A stretch of DNA of 64,000 nt from Azoarcus sp. DN11 (GCF_003628555.1 NZ_CP021731.1:4278001-4342000), one strand, 5' to 3'. Numbered from the stretch's first letter, positions 10,609 through 21,715 are shown. Program-made: numbers and translations. Notes: generated by a model not told the origin, from the letters alone.

Positions 10609-10729
10609 CTGAGCGATATGGCGCACGCAGGGCAAGGCGGCGACGCAGGCTGCGACGAGACAGTACGCCAGTACGGCGAGGAGCTGACGAGGAAGCCAAC
10701 GCCGCCGTGCGTGATGCCAGATCGCTCAG
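10609..10729. repeat. 120-bp imperfect inverted repeat between carboxylase genes
   Basis: CTGAGCGATATGGC (10609-10622) pairs with GCCAGATCGCTCAG (10716-10729) with one mismatch, and the arms extend inward through GCACG/CGTG. The right arm contains the TGA stop codon of the carboxylase beta gene. The interior is GC-rich with repeated GGCGACG and GGCGAGG words. The design resembles a dispersed intergenic palindrome. It could tune the alpha/beta ratio by RNA folding. Confidence 0.6.
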
Positions 10730-12258
10730 AGCGGGATGTTGCCGTGCTTGCGCCAGGGATTTTCGAGTTCCTTGTTCTTCAGCATCGACAGCGAGCGGCA
10801 CACGCGCTTGCGCGTCTCGTGCGGCATGATCACGTCGTCGATGAAGCCGCGCGCGCCGGCGACGAACGGGTTCGCGAAGCGGGCCTTGTACTCGGCCTCG
10901 CGCTGGGCGATCTTCGCCGGATCGTCCTTCTCGCCGCGGAAGATGATCTCCACTGCGCCCTTCGGCCCCATCACCGCGATCTCGGCCGACGGCCACGCGA
11001 AGTTCACGTCGCCGCGCAGGTGCTTCGAGCTCATCACGTCATAGGCGCCGCCGTAGGCCTTGCGCGTGATGATCGTGACCTTCGGCACCGTGCATTCGGC
11101 GTAGGCGTAGAGCAGCTTGGCGCCATGCTTGATGATGCCGCCGTATTCCTGCGCGGTGCCGGGCATGAAGCCCGGGACGTCGACGAGGGTCACCACGGGA
11201 ATGTTGAAGGCGTCGCAGAAGCGCACGAAGCGCGCCGCCTTGATCGAGCTCTTGATGTCGAGGCAGCCCGCGAGCACCAGCGGCTGGTTCGCGACGATGC
11301 CGACCGGTGCGCCTTCCATGCGCGCGAAGCCGATGATGATGTTCTTGGCATAGTCGGGCTGCAGTTCGAAGAAGTCGCCGTCGTCGACCATCTTGAAGAT
11401 GACTTCCTTCATGTCGTACGGCTGGTTCGGGTTGCTCGGCACGAGCGTGTCGAGCGACATGTCGAGGCGCTCGGCCGGATCGACCGCCGGCACGGTCGGG
11501 GCCTTGTCGCGGTTGCTCGAGGGGATGAAGCCGATCAGGCGGCGGGTCATCATCAGCGCCTCGACGTCATTCTCGAACGCGAGGTCGGCCACGCCCGACT
11601 TGGTGTTGTGCGTGATCGCGCCGCCCAGTTCCTCGGCGGTCACTTCCTCGTGGGTCACGGTCTTCACGACTTCGGGACCGGTCACGAACATGTAGGAGGA
11701 ATCCTTCACCATGAAGATGAAGTCGGTCATTGCCGGGCTATACACCGCGCCGCCGGCGCAGGGGCCCATGATCAGCGAGATCTGCGGCACGACGCCCGAG
11801 GCGATCACGTTGCGCTGGAACACGTCGGCGTAGCCGCCGAGCGAATCGACGCCTTCCTGGATGCGCGCGCCGCCCGAGTCGTTCAGCCCGATCACCGGCG
11901 CGCCGACTTTGAGCGCGTGGTCCATGACCTTGCAGATCTTCTCGGCATGCGTCTCCGACAGCGAACCGCCGAACACCGTGAAGTCCTGCGAGAACACGAA
12001 CACCAGGCGGCCGTTGACGGTGCCGTAGCCGGTCACCACGCCGTCACCGGGAGTATGGTCCGCTTCCATGCCGAACTCGGTGCAGCGGTGCTCCTTGAAC
12101 ATGTCCCACTCTTCGAAGCTGCCTTCGTCGAGCAGCAGCTCGATACGCTCGCGCGCCGTGAGCTTGCCCTTGGAGTGCTGCGCGTCGATGCGCCGCTGAC
12201 CGCCGCCGAGGCGCGCCTTCGCACGCTTGTCGTCGAGCTGGCGAATGATGTCTTGCAT
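10726..12258 (-). CDS. pccB: Propionyl-CoA carboxylase beta subunit (carboxyltransferase)
   Basis: A 510-residue carboxyltransferase that moves the carboxyl group from biotin to propionyl-CoA, giving methylmalonyl-CoA. Both crotonase-fold halves are present. The first has the oxyanion/acyl-CoA site around [13 protein letters not shown]. The second has [16 protein letters not shown] followed by [13 protein letters not shown], both hallmark segments. Length is as expected for PccB. It lies 88 bp downstream of MeaB and 142 bp upstream of the alpha chain, with the inverted repeat at 10609-10729 between the two subunit genes. Neighbouring mutase and MeaB make the propionyl-CoA assignment strong. 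Confidence 0.95.
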   Translation of the reverse strand: MQDIIRQLDDKRAKARLGGGQRRIDAQHSKGKLTARERIELLLDEGSFEEWDMFKEHRCTEFGMEADHTPGDGVVTGYGTVNGRLVFVFSQDFTVFGGSLSETHAEKICKVMDHALKVGAPVIGLNDSGGARIQEGVDSLGGYADVFQRNVIASGVVPQISLIMGPCAGGAVYSPAMTDFIFMVKDSSYMFVTGPEVVKTVTHEEVTAEELGGAITHNTKSGVADLAFENDVEALMMTRRLIGFIPSSNRDKAPTVPAVDPAERLDMSLDTLVPSNPNQPYDMKEVIFKMVDDGDFFELQPDYAKNIIIGFARMEGAPVGIVANQPLVLAGCLDIKSSIKAARFVRFCDAFNIPVVTLVDVPGFMPGTAQEYGGIIKHGAKLLYAYAECTVPKVTIITRKAYGGAYDVMSSKHLRGDVNFAWPSAEIAVMGPKGAVEIIFRGEKDDPAKIAQREAEYKARFANPFVAGARGFIDDVIMPHETRKRVCRSLSMLKNKELENPWRKHGNIPL

Positions 12259-12346
12259 TGATGACCTCTCCTTGACTTGTTCTGCTGTCCCCGGCCTTGT
12301 GCCGGCCGGGCGTTCAACTTCAATTCTGTTGCCGACGGCTCACGCC

Positions 12347-13363
12347 CTACGAAGCGTCCTTCTCCACATATCCAAGCAATCGCAGCGCGGCGGCCGATGG
12401 CGTCGTCGTCCCCTCCTCCACCGCACGCGCCAGCCCCGGCAATTCGTGCTTCACCTGCGCGTGCCCACGGAAATGACTGCGCAGCCCGGCGTCGATCAGG
12501 TCCCACATCCACGCCAGTGCCTGGTGGCGCCGCTTGGCCGCGAACTCCCCCGACGCCGTCATCGCACGGCGATAGTCCGTCACCGTCGTCCAGAAGTCCG
12601 CGACGCCCTGCTTTCGTAGCGCCGAGAGCGTCAGCACCGGCACCGTCCAGTTCGGGCTCGCCGGGCGCAGCATGTGCAGCGCGGTCTTCATCTGCGACTT
12701 CGCGCGCATCGCCGCACCGGCATCGATGTCGGCCTTGTTGATGACGATGAGATCGGCGATCTCCATGATGCCCTTCTTGATCGCCTGCAGGTCGTCGCCG
12801 GCGTTCGGGAGCTGCAGCAGGCAGAAGATGTCGCTCATGCCGGCAACGGCCGTCTCGGACTGCCCGACGCCCACCGTCTCGATGATGATCACGTCGAAAC
12901 CGGCGGCCTCGCACACCAGCATCGTCTCGCGCGTCTTCTCGGCGACGCCGCCGAGGCTTCCCGCGGACGGGCTCGGGCGGATGAAGGCGGCGGGGTTCTG
13001 CGACAGCAGCTCCATGCGCGTCTTGTCGCCGAGGATCGAGCCGCCCGTCAGCGACGACGACGGATCGACGGCGAGCACCGCGACACGCAGGCCCTGCTCG
13101 ATGAGATACAGGCCCAGCGCCTCGATGAAGGTCGACTTGCCCACGCCCGGCACGCCCGAGATGCCGACCCGCATCGCACCGCCCGTGTGCGGCAGCAACG
13201 CCTCGAGCACATGACGCGCGCGCGCCTTGTGGTCCTCGCGCTGCGACTCGATCAGCGTGATCGTCTTCGCGAGCGGGCGCAGCTCGCGCGCGAGCACGCC
13301 GTCGACCAGCACGCGGTCGGCAGCATCGAGGACGGGCAGGTGTTCGGGCGTATTCATCGACAT
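12347..13363 (-). CDS. meaB: Methylmalonyl-CoA mutase-associated G-protein chaperone MeaB
   Basis: A 338-residue G3E-family GTPase. It gates adenosylcobalamin loading onto, and protects, methylmalonyl-CoA mutase. The P-loop is GVPGVGKST near residue 70. Switch segments include DPSSSLTGGSILGDKTRM and the ETVGVGQSE motif characteristic of MeaB/ArgK. A base-recognition NKAD-type motif is seen in VINKADIDAG. The gene follows the mutase by 58 bp. There is no clear Shine-Dalgarno for either candidate start (13363 or 13357). Confidence 0.95.
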   Translation of the reverse strand: MSMNTPEHLPVLDAADRVLVDGVLARELRPLAKTITLIESQREDHKARARHVLEALLPHTGGAMRVGISGVPGVGKSTFIEALGLYLIEQGLRVAVLAVDPSSSLTGGSILGDKTRMELLSQNPAAFIRPSPSAGSLGGVAEKTRETMLVCEAAGFDVIIIETVGVGQSETAVAGMSDIFCLLQLPNAGDDLQAIKKGIMEIADLIVINKADIDAGAAMRAKSQMKTALHMLRPASPNWTVPVLTLSALRKQGVADFWTTVTDYRRAMTASGEFAAKRRHQALAWMWDLIDAGLRSHFRGHAQVKHELPGLARAVEEGTTTPSAAALRLLGYVEKDAS

Positions 13364-13421
13364 GGGTTAGATCGACAAAAAGGGCGACACGGCCGTCGAC
13401 CGGTCGCCCCGTTCGATGGGA

Positions 13422-15584
13422 TCAGGCCTTGCGCGTCGCGCGGATCTGCTTCAGCACCTCGCGCGCGGCCGCCGGAATCGGCGTGCCCGGCCCGAAGATG
13501 CCTTTTGCCCCGGCAGCATACAGCGTGTCGTAGTCCTGTGCCGGGATCACGCCGCCGACGAAGACGACGATGTCGTCCGCGCCGAGCTTCTTCAGCTCGC
13601 CGACGATCTGCGGCACCAGCGTCTTGTGGCCCGCGGCAAGGCTGGAGCAGCCGACCGCGTGCACGTCGTTCTCGACCGCGTGGCGCGCAGCCTCTTCCGG
13701 CGTCTGGAAGAGCGGGCCGATGTCGATGTCGAAGCCGAGGTCGGCGAACGCGGACGCGACCACCTTCGCGCCGCGGTCGTGGCCGTCCTGGCCGAGCTTG
13801 GCGATCATGATGCGCGGGCGGCGGCCCTCTTCGGCGACGAAGGCTTCGATCTCGGCCTTCAGGTCCTTCCAGTCGGCATCGTTTTCCACGACGGCTCCAT
13901 ACACGCCGGACACGGCTTGCGGGTTGGCACGGTAGCGGCCGAAGACCTTCTCCAGCGCGTCCGAGATCTCGCCGACGGTCGCACGCAGGCGCACCGCCTT
14001 CACCGCGAGGTCGAGCAGGTTGCCGTCGTTGGTCTCGGCGCACTTGGTGAGCGCTTCGAGCGCGGCCTGCACCGCGGCGGCGTCACGCGTCGCGCGGATC
14101 TTGTTCAGACGGGCGACCTGCGCCTCGCGCACCGCATGGTTGTCGATGTCGAGGATCTCGATCGGATCTTCCTTCGCCAGCTTGTACTTGTTCACGCCGA
14201 CGATGACGTCCTTGCCCGAGTCGATGCGCGCCTGCTTGTCCGCCGCGCATTCCTCGACCTTCATCTTGGCCCAGCCGGACTCGACCGCCTTGGTCATGCC
14301 GCCCATCGCCTCGATTTCCTCGATCAGCGCCCAGGCTTTGTCGGCCATGTCCTGCGTGAGCTTCTCCATCATGTAGGAGCCGGCCCACGGATCGACGACG
14401 TTACAGATGTGCGTCTCTTCCTGGATGATGATCTGGGTGTTGCGCGCGATGCGGGCCGAGAACTCGGTCGGCAGCGCGATCGCTTCGTCGAGCGCGTTGG
14501 TGTGCAGCGACTGCGTGCCGCCGAAGACCGCGGCCATCGCCTCGATCGTCGTGCGCACGACGTTGTTGTACGGATCCTGCTCGGTGAGCGACCAGCCGGA
14601 CGTCTGCGAGTGCGTGCGCAGCATCATCGACTTCGCGCTCTTCGGGTTGAACTGCTTCATGATCCGCCACCACAGCAGACGCGCCGCGCGCATCTTGGCG
14701 ATCTCGAGGTAGAAGTTCATGCCGACTGCCCAGAAGAACGACAGGCGACCCGCGAAGGTGTCCACGTCCATCCCGCTCTTGATGCCGGTGCGCACGTACT
14801 CGAGGCCGTCGGCGAGCGTGAAGGCGAGCTCGATCGCCTGGTTCGCGCCCGCTTCCTGGATGTGGTAGCCGGAGATCGAGATGCTGTTGAACTTCGGCAT
14901 GTGCGACGACGTGTACTGGAAGATGTCGGCGATGATCTTCATCGACGGCGTCGGCGGGTAGATATAGGTGTTGCGGACCATGAACTCCTTGAGAATGTCG
15001 TTCTGGATGGTCCCCGAGAGCTTGTCCTGGCTGACGCCCTGCTCCTCGGCGGCGATGATGTAGCCGGCGAGGATCGGCAGCACGGCGCCGTTCATCGTCA
15101 TCGACACGGAAACCTTGTCGAGCGGGATGCCGTCGAAGAGGATCTTCATGTCTTCCACGGAATCGATCGCCACCCCCGCCTTGCCGACGTCGCCGGTCAC
15201 GCGCGGATGGTCGGAGTCGTAGCCGCGGTGGGTCGCGAGGTCGAACGCGACCGACACGCCCTGGCCGCCGGCGGCGAGCGCCTTGCGGTAGAAGGCGTTG
15301 GACTCCTCGGCGGTCGAGAAGCCGGCGTACTGGCGGATGGTCCACGGCTTCACCGCGTACATCGTCGGCTGCGGGCCGCGCAGGAAGGGCTCGAAGCCGG
15401 GCAGCGTGTCGGCGTGCGCGAGGCCGGCAGTGTCGGCCTTCGTGTACAGCGGCTTCACCGCGATGCCTTCGGGCGTCACCCAGTTGAGCTTCTCCATGTC
15501 GCCACCCGGCGCCTGCTTCGCGGCGGCCTTGTTCCAGGCTTCCAGATCCGACTGCGGATAAGCCGGCATCTTGTCGTTCGGCAT
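13422..15584 (-). CDS. mcm: Methylmalonyl-CoA mutase, adenosylcobalamin-dependent
   Basis: A 720-residue mutase that converts methylmalonyl-CoA to succinyl-CoA. The N-terminal TIM-barrel substrate domain contains [18 protein letters not shown] near the start and [19 protein letters not shown] in the barrel. The C-terminal cobalamin-binding domain has DGHDRG with lower-ligand His about residue 602, then [14 protein letters not shown] and GGVIP segments. It is a single-chain enzyme (catalytic and B12 domains fused). The longer open frame upstream is not used: the start at 15584 has a GAGAGGG ribosome site and matches the normal N-terminus. It heads the operon, divergent from a GntR/FCD regulator 401 bp away. 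It is the clear B12 consumer in the window. Confidence 0.96.
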   Translation of the reverse strand: MPNDKMPAYPQSDLEAWNKAAAKQAPGGDMEKLNWVTPEGIAVKPLYTKADTAGLAHADTLPGFEPFLRGPQPTMYAVKPWTIRQYAGFSTAEESNAFYRKALAAGGQGVSVAFDLATHRGYDSDHPRVTGDVGKAGVAIDSVEDMKILFDGIPLDKVSVSMTMNGAVLPILAGYIIAAEEQGVSQDKLSGTIQNDILKEFMVRNTYIYPPTPSMKIIADIFQYTSSHMPKFNSISISGYHIQEAGANQAIELAFTLADGLEYVRTGIKSGMDVDTFAGRLSFFWAVGMNFYLEIAKMRAARLLWWRIMKQFNPKSAKSMMLRTHSQTSGWSLTEQDPYNNVVRTTIEAMAAVFGGTQSLHTNALDEAIALPTEFSARIARNTQIIIQEETHICNVVDPWAGSYMMEKLTQDMADKAWALIEEIEAMGGMTKAVESGWAKMKVEECAADKQARIDSGKDVIVGVNKYKLAKEDPIEILDIDNHAVREAQVARLNKIRATRDAAAVQAALEALTKCAETNDGNLLDLAVKAVRLRATVGEISDALEKVFGRYRANPQAVSGVYGAVVENDADWKDLKAEIEAFVAEEGRRPRIMIAKLGQDGHDRGAKVVASAFADLGFDIDIGPLFQTPEEAARHAVENDVHAVGCSSLAAGHKTLVPQIVGELKKLGADDIVVFVGGVIPAQDYDTLYAAGAKGIFGPGTPIPAAAREVLKQIRATRKA

Positions 15585-15805
15585 GACAAACCCTCTCTGA
15601 TTCCAAAGTCCGCGGAAAGCGGCGTTACGGTGTCCCGTACTGATGAATAAAAACTGCCCTGGCGACGACGAGACCGCCCGCAGTCCATGGACCACGGGCG
15701 GTCGCCGGCGCTCCCGCGCGATCGACGCAGCTCCCTCTCCCTCTCGCCCCCGCAACGCATGGCGTGGCCGGCGCGATTTCCCTTTCTGCGTTCGTGCCCG
15801 GGAAG

Positions 15806-15833
15806 TTGACTTGTGCGAGCGGAGAAATAATAC
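15806..15833 (+). promoter_or_regulatory. Candidate sigma70 promoter and AT-rich operator region
   Basis: In the 401-bp gap between the mutase and the GntR gene, TTGACT (15806-15811) and TAATAC (15828-15833) lie 16 bp apart, facing the regulator. The following AT-rich stretch to 15848 has an ATAAT...ATTAT dyad, a possible site for the FCD regulator. The rest of the gap (15585-15800, 15850-15985) shows no gene. Confidence 0.4.
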
Positions 15834-15985
15834 TTTATCCATAATTATGAATGCAACAGCGAAATCGACCGCGTGTCGCTGAGGTGTTTTTCGGGAAACC
15901 GCGCATGCGCCGAGCCGGCCCGCGAGAAGGTTTTCCGCAGACCCGCTAGACTCGCGGCCGCCACACCCTGACCGCCAAATTACTC

Positions 15986-16657
15986 ATGACTGCATCCCGC
16001 ATCGCCCCCCTCGCCCTGTACCAGGAGGTGGCCGAAAGACTGCGCCAGCGCATCTTCTCGCACGAACTGCCGCCCGGCACCTGGGTGGACGAACAGGCGC
16101 TGGCCGACGATTACGGGATCTCGCGCACACCGTTGCGCGAAGCGCTGAAGGTGCTTGCGTCCGAAGGCCTGGTCACGCTCAAGCCGCGCCGCGGCTGCTA
16201 CGTCACCGAGATCTCCGAGCGTGACCTCGACGAGATCTTCGCCGTGATGGCACTGCTCGAAGGCCAGTGCGCGCAGACGACCGCGCAGAAGGCCACCGAC
16301 GCCGATCTCGATCGCCTGCGCGGCATCCACGCCGACCTCGAAAAGGCGGCGGCGGCCGAAGACATCAACGGTTTCTTCGAGGCCAACCAGTCCTTCCACC
16401 TCGCCCTGCAGGAGATCACCGACAACCGCTGGCTGCAGCACGCGATCGAGGACCTGCGCCGCGTCATCAAGCTGTCGCGCCACCACTCGCTGTTCAGCGA
16501 GGGACGCCTCGAACAGTCGCTCTCAGAACATCGGGACCTCCTCGCCGCGCTCACCGGGCGGCGCGCCGAGGAGGCCGAACTGCTGATGCGTGCCCACATC
16601 CGCAGCGGCCGTGCCGCCCTCGGGCGCATCGCCAAGGCGCGCAACAAGGTGGCGTGA
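15986..16657 (+). CDS. GntR-family regulator with FCD ligand-binding domain
   Basis: A 223-residue regulator. The N-terminal winged helix (about 12-75) shows LYQEVAERLRQRIFSHELPPGTWVDE and the GntR recognition segment GISRTPLREALKVLASEGLV. The C-terminal all-helical FCD domain (about 85-215) has metal/ligand-type His and Asp residues (NQSFHLAL, RHHSLF, LSEHRDLL). FCD regulators usually sense organic acids or acyl-CoA-related metabolites. It is divergent from the propionyl-CoA operon, so it is the best candidate regulator of that operon; this is inferred from position. No strong ribosome site is visible before the ATG. Confidence 0.9.
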   Translation: MTASRIAPLALYQEVAERLRQRIFSHELPPGTWVDEQALADDYGISRTPLREALKVLASEGLVTLKPRRGCYVTEISERDLDEIFAVMALLEGQCAQTTAQKATDADLDRLRGIHADLEKAAAAEDINGFFEANQSFHLALQEITDNRWLQHAIEDLRRVIKLSRHHSLFSEGRLEQSLSEHRDLLAALTGRRAEEAELLMRAHIRSGRAALGRIAKARNKVA

Positions 16658-16675
16658 GCAACGTCGTCGAAGAAT

Positions 16676-16770
16676 CGTAGGGCGGAAAAGCGAAGCGCCT
16701 TCCGCCGTATACGTGGGTCGATCCGGACACCTCACCCGGCGGATAACGCCTTCGGCTCATCCGCCCTACG
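16676..16770. repeat. Dispersed palindrome, copy 1 (CGTAGGGCGGA family)
   Basis: Perfect 11-bp terminal inverted repeats CGTAGGGCGGA (16676-16686) and TCCGCCCTACG (16760-16770) enclose a second nested pair (CTTCCGCC / GGCGGATAA). It sits 19 bp after the GntR stop and 10 bp before the convergent fumarase stop. A second copy is at 58173-58313. It may serve as a bid[23 protein letters not shown]. Confidence 0.7.
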
Positions 16771-16779
16771 GAGCGTCCC

Positions 16780-18180
<1,401 letters not shown>

Positions 18181-18369
18181 GCCTGTCTCCCAGCCGTTTT
18201 CCGGCGTACCCGTCTTTGACGCCCGCGGCCGGCGGGGATTCCTCCTCGCACGGACTCCGTGATTTTGTCACTTAGCGCAAGCATTCCGCGCGGCTACCAT
18301 TCACACCGGGCGAGGAAGCGGCGACTTGCGGCCGCGAGCGACGCGCAGCCCACAGAGAGACTCCACGCG

Positions 18370-20073
18370 ATGCCTGGAACCAACGGCAACTCCAATACGC
18401 AAGCCCGCCTGTACACACCGAGCGCCGGCGCCGGCAGCAGCCCCGAGCTGCGGCGGGTGCTGGCGAACATCCGCGTCCTCGTCGCGATCGTCGCCGCCAC
18501 CGAAGCGATGACGCTGTCGGCAACGACGCGCCCGACCATGATGCTCGCCGTGCTCGGCTACGCCGCCTGGGCCGGCTGGCTGTGCTGGGTCGAACTCAAC
18601 GGCCTGCGCTCGCTGCGCTCGCCGCTTGCCTCGTGGATCGACGCCGTCTGGATCCTCCTCTTCGCCTGGCTCGCCGGCACGCAGGGCATCACCTACACGC
18701 TGCTGCTGCTCTTTCCCGTGCTCTTCGCCGCGCTCAGCTTCGGCTTCCTGACCGGCCTGGCCGTGTCGCTGTTCGCCGCGGCGGGCGTCACTGCCGAACT
18801 CATGCTCCGCGACCCGTACGCCGGCACGCTTGCGCTCGAGGTGATCCTGCAGCCCCTCTCGATCCTGATGCTCGGCCCGCTGGTGGCGGGACTCGCGCGC
18901 GCGGGCGTGCGGATGAACGAACAGGTCACGGTGGCCGACCGGCTTCTCGGCGAGGCCGACCCGCGCCTGGGCGTGAAGCGCGTCGCCAAGACGCTGCTGC
19001 AGGGACTCGCCCGCCACTTTGCCGCCGACCTCGGCCTTCTCATGATCTGGCTCCCCGGGGGCGAAGCACGCCTGTTCCGCGCCGACGGTGACGGCAACTT
19101 CAGCGAAGTCGGCGGCGAACTGCACGACGCCCTCGTCGCCGCCCTCGCGGCAGTGCCTGCGAACATCGCCTGCATGCATCACCATGCCCACCTGCTCGGG
19201 CGGATTCCGCTGCGCTACACGAGCGGCTTCGATCTCGTCAGCCGCACCCCGACCGCCGCGGCACGCGCGGCCGTGCAGGACCTCGCCGACGCGCTCGACG
19301 CTCGCTCCATGCTCGTGATTCCCCTGTGCCGCCGCGGCCCCCATCCCTGCCGCCTCGTGCTCGCATCCGGCCAGCGCCGCTACCGCTCGCACGACGCCGA
19401 ACTGCTCGCGGGCGTACTCGACCAGCTCACCCCGGTGATCGAGAACGCCGGCCTGCTCGAACGCCTCGCCGACGAAGCGATGGCCACCGAACGCGCACGC
19501 ATCGGCCGCGATCTGCACGACACCGCGATCCAGCCCTACCTCGGGCTCAAATACGGCATCGAGGCCCTCGCCCGCAAGGCCAGGCCGGACAATCCGCTGC
19601 GCGACGACGTGCAAGCCCTGCAGCAGATCGCGCTGGAGGAGCTGCACACGCTGCGCGAACTCGTCAGCGGCATGCGCGACGGCAGCAACAACGGCGACGA
19701 CGCCCTGCTGCCGGCACTGCAGCGCCAGGCCAAACGCTTCCGCGAGCTGTTCGGGATCGACGTGGCGGTGCAATGCGAAAGCGCCATCCCGATGCGGCGC
19801 AAGCTCGCCGCGACGATCTTCCCGATGGTCAGCGAGGCCCTCACGAACATCCGCCGCCACACCTCGGCGCCCCGCGCCGAGATCCTCGTGCGCAGCGACG
19901 ACGATGCCTACGTCGTGAATATCCGCAATCCACATGACATCCACTCGCCCCCGCAATCCTTCGTGCCGCGGTCGATCGTCGAACGCGCGGAGTCTGTAAG
20001 TGGATGTGTCGTAGTCGACATCCGGCAAGACGGCATTACTGATCTAATGATCTCGATCCCGAAGACAGCATGA
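18370..20073 (+). CDS. Membrane sensor histidine kinase (HisKA_3) with degenerate ATP-binding domain
   Basis: A 567-residue kinase-like protein. About five hydrophobic segments span residues 35-190. A GAF-like region (about 215-400) follows, then a HisKA_3 helix with the phospho-acceptor in RIGRDLHDTA. An N-box-like EALTNIRRHT is present. The expected G1 box (DxGxG) is replaced by NIRNPHDIHSPP and the G2 box by FVPRSIVERAESVSG, so ATP binding or hydrolysis may be impaired. The start is placed at ATG 18370 (AGAGA upstream) rather than the upstream in-frame 18259. It runs into a LuxR-type regulator after 12 bases, clearly a pair. Signal and target unknown; proximity suggests the downstream genes, including the Tad locus. 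Confidence 0.85.
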   Translation: MPGTNGNSNTQARLYTPSAGAGSSPELRRVLANIRVLVAIVAATEAMTLSATTRPTMMLAVLGYAAWAGWLCWVELNGLRSLRSPLASWIDAVWILLFAWLAGTQGITYTLLLLFPVLFAALSFGFLTGLAVSLFAAAGVTAELMLRDPYAGTLALEVILQPLSILMLGPLVAGLARAGVRMNEQVTVADRLLGEADPRLGVKRVAKTLLQGLARHFAADLGLLMIWLPGGEARLFRADGDGNFSEVGGELHDALVAALAAVPANIACMHHHAHLLGRIPLRYTSGFDLVSRTPTAAARAAVQDLADALDARSMLVIPLCRRGPHPCRLVLASGQRRYRSHDAELLAGVLDQLTPVIENAGLLERLADEAMATERARIGRDLHDTAIQPYLGLKYGIEALARKARPDNPLRDDVQALQQIALEELHTLRELVSGMRDGSNNGDDALLPALQRQAKRFRELFGIDVAVQCESAIPMRRKLAATIFPMVSEALTNIRRHTSAPRAEILVRSDDDAYVVNIRNPHDIHSPPQSFVPRSIVERAESVSGCVVVDIRQDGITDLMISIPKTA

Positions 20074-20085
20074 GCGGCAAAGATC

Positions 20086-20766
20086 ATGATCGATGTCACC
20101 GAACGCACCATTCAAGTATTCCTGGTCGATGACCATCGCGCCACCCTGTGGGGGCTGGAACGCCTCATCGGCGCGGCCGAACGCATGCACCTTGCGGGCA
20201 GCGCGACCAGCATCGCCGAACTGCTCGCCTCCCCCGCCAGCTGCAACGCCGACGTCATCGTCATCGATCTCGATCTCGGCGGGACGGATTCGAGCGAATC
20301 CTTCGCCGAACTCCTGCACGTCTACGGCGCGAAAGTCCTCGTGCTGACGGGGTCTCGCGACCTCGACACCCACCGCCGCGCCGTGCTCGCCGGCGCCCGC
20401 GGCGTCGTGCGCAAGGAAGAGCCGGTCGACGTGCTGCTGCGCGCGATCGAGAAGGTCCACGAGGGCGACGTGTGGGTGAACCGCGCACTCATCGGCGACA
20501 TCATGAACATGCTCACGGGCAGCAAGAAAGCCGCCGCGCCCGACGACGCCCGCATCGCCACGCTCACGTCCAAGGAACTCGAGGTCATCGCCGCCGTCGT
20601 CCGCCGCAAGGGCGCCAAGAGCCTCGTCATCGCCGACGACCTCGGCATCAGCGAACACACCCTGCGCAACCACCTCACCACGATTTACCACAAGCTCGAA
20701 GTGCATGGCCGGCTCGAGCTGTACGTGTACGCGAAGGAACGAGGCATCGGCGCGGTTGCGCAGTAA
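20086..20766 (+). CDS. LuxR-type response regulator
   Basis: A 226-residue regulator that follows the membrane kinase by 12 bases. The receiver domain has D15-D16, phospho-acceptor D61 (VIVIDLDLGG) and the conserved Lys in VVRKEE. The C-terminal LuxR HTH (about 160-222) shows LTSKELEVIAAVV and GISEHTLRNHLTTIYHKL. The LTSKELEVI opening is slightly unusual compared with LTxRExEVL, but the scaffold is complete. It is likely co-expressed with the kinase. The intergenic DNA downstream contains palindromes that could be its targets. Confidence 0.9.
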   Translation: MIDVTERTIQVFLVDDHRATLWGLERLIGAAERMHLAGSATSIAELLASPASCNADVIVIDLDLGGTDSSESFAELLHVYGAKVLVLTGSRDLDTHRRAVLAGARGVVRKEEPVDVLLRAIEKVHEGDVWVNRALIGDIMNMLTGSKKAAAPDDARIATLTSKELEVIAAVVRRKGAKSLVIADDLGISEHTLRNHLTTIYHKLEVHGRLELYVYAKERGIGAVAQ

Positions 20767-20891
20767 GCAACCCGCTGCTCGGCTGCGGGATCGGCATCCG
20801 CTTTCCGGTCGTCAATCTCACCGACCGCGCCGACCGACTCGACACCCTGCTCCTTGACGCCCACCCGTTCGCGCTCGTCACCGCCGCCCCC

Positions 20892-20950
20892 CGTTCGCCC
20901 TGAGCCTGTCGAAGGGCACTGGCAGAGCTTCGACAGGCCCAGCCCGAACG
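20892..20950. repeat. Dispersed GAGCCTGTCGAAG-type palindrome
   Basis: CGTTCGCCCTGAGCCTGTCGAAG and its near reverse complement (CTTCGACAGGCCCAGCCCGAACG) form a 59-bp imperfect palindrome. This sequence type is a familiar intergenic repeat of many proteobacteria. It lies in the 309-bp gap 20767-21075, which also holds a small dyad CGGGT-CAATA-ACCCG (20963-20977) and no gene. Confidence 0.75.
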
Positions 20951-20997
20951 GCATCGAGTTGCCGGGTCAATAACCCGACCTCGCGCGCTCCCGCATC

Positions 20998-21052
20998 CGG
21001 GTAGTTTGTCATGGGCGCCCCGCGCGCATCCTCCCATGGGCGAAACTACCCG
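20998..21052 (+). promoter_or_regulatory. Candidate operator: CGGGTAGTTT inverted repeat enclosing two ATGGGCG words
   Basis: CGGGTAGTTT (20998-21007) and AAACTACCCG (21043-21052) are perfect inverted repeats around 35 bp. Inside are ATGGGCG at 21011 and 21036. The right part reads CATGGGCGAAAC, identical over 12 bases to the last element of the array upstream of the multicopper oxidase (1871-1882). The site ends 23 bp before the GTG of the orphan receiver gene. Confidence 0.5.
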
Positions 21053-21075
21053 ATTCACGATATGTTGGACGCACC

Positions 21076-21504
21076 GTGGCCAATGCCGCACGCGTGGAGC
21101 ACGCCGCCGTGCCCTGCCTCACCCTCGCCCCTCCGATCGAAGTCCTGCTGGTCGATGACCAACGCGCGATTCTCGCGGGTGTCGCGGCACTGATTGAGAG
21201 CGAGGAGCCTGCGATGCAAGTCGCCGCACGCGCTACCTGTGTGCGCCAGGCACTCGACCTGGCATGCAGCATACAGCCGGACGTGATCGTGCTCGACGTC
21301 AATCTCGGCGGAGACGATGGGCTCGCGCTGATCCCTCCGCTTCTGAGCTTCTGCACTGCGCGAATTATTGTATTCACCTGCCTCACTGACCCGGAAGTCC
21401 GGACCCGCGCCCTGAGTCTCGGCGCCTGCGAATTTGTCTCGAAAGCCGTAGCAGGCAGTGCACTTATCGCGGCAATTCGCAAGGCAATGCCGCCTGCAGG
21501 GTAA
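21076..21504 (+). CDS. Orphan single-domain response regulator (receiver only)
   Basis: A 142-residue receiver protein starting at GTG. It has D27-D28, phospho-acceptor D74 (VIVLDVNLGG), the Thr in FTC and the conserved Lys in FVSKAV, so phosphorylation chemistry looks intact. No DNA-binding or enzymatic output domain follows, as in CheY or Spo0F-type proteins. It lies just downstream of a kinase/regulator pair, and may compete for or relay phosphate from that kinase. The candidate operator at 20998-21052 sits immediately upstream. Base composition starts to drop near its 3' end. Confidence 0.82.
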   Translation: MANAARVEHAAVPCLTLAPPIEVLLVDDQRAILAGVAALIESEEPAMQVAARATCVRQALDLACSIQPDVIVLDVNLGGDDGLALIPPLLSFCTARIIVFTCLTDPEVRTRALSLGACEFVSKAVAGSALIAAIRKAMPPAG

Positions 21505-21544
21505 ATCGCGCCGGCACGAGGTAGTGGGGCAAATGTCATAGACG

Positions 21545-21617
21545 GTCAGGATGCATCGAACTACCACGACCGGGCGGATCTGGCGATGCCCTTCCCCCGA
21601 AACTGCTGCATCCTGAC
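21545..21617. other. Long-range 11-bp inverted repeat before the PAP2 gene
   Basis: GTCAGGATGCA (21545-21555) and TGCATCCTGAC (21607-21617) are perfect inverted repeats separated by 51 bp in the 211-bp gap before the PAP2 gene. There is no U-tract after the right arm. It could be an operator pair for a looped dimer, or an RNA fold. Confidence 0.45.
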
Positions 21618-21715
21618 GGCGAACAGTCATTTCGGCGTCCGCGCATTCGAAATCGACACGCGTAACGCCAATCCAGCCGGCCCGCGGCGCGCGGCATGAC
21701 GCAAAGGCAACGATA

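Noticed and set aside
9207..12261. Long plus-strand open frames opposite the carboxylase alpha and beta genes
   Set aside because: Low-complexity antisense translations; the minus-strand frames carry complete biotin carboxylase and carboxyltransferase signatures.
15585..15842. An N-terminal extension of methylmalonyl-CoA mutase by 86 residues
   Set aside because: The extension is Arg/Ser-rich without family resemblance; the internal ATG at 15584 has a ribosome site and the usual N-terminus.
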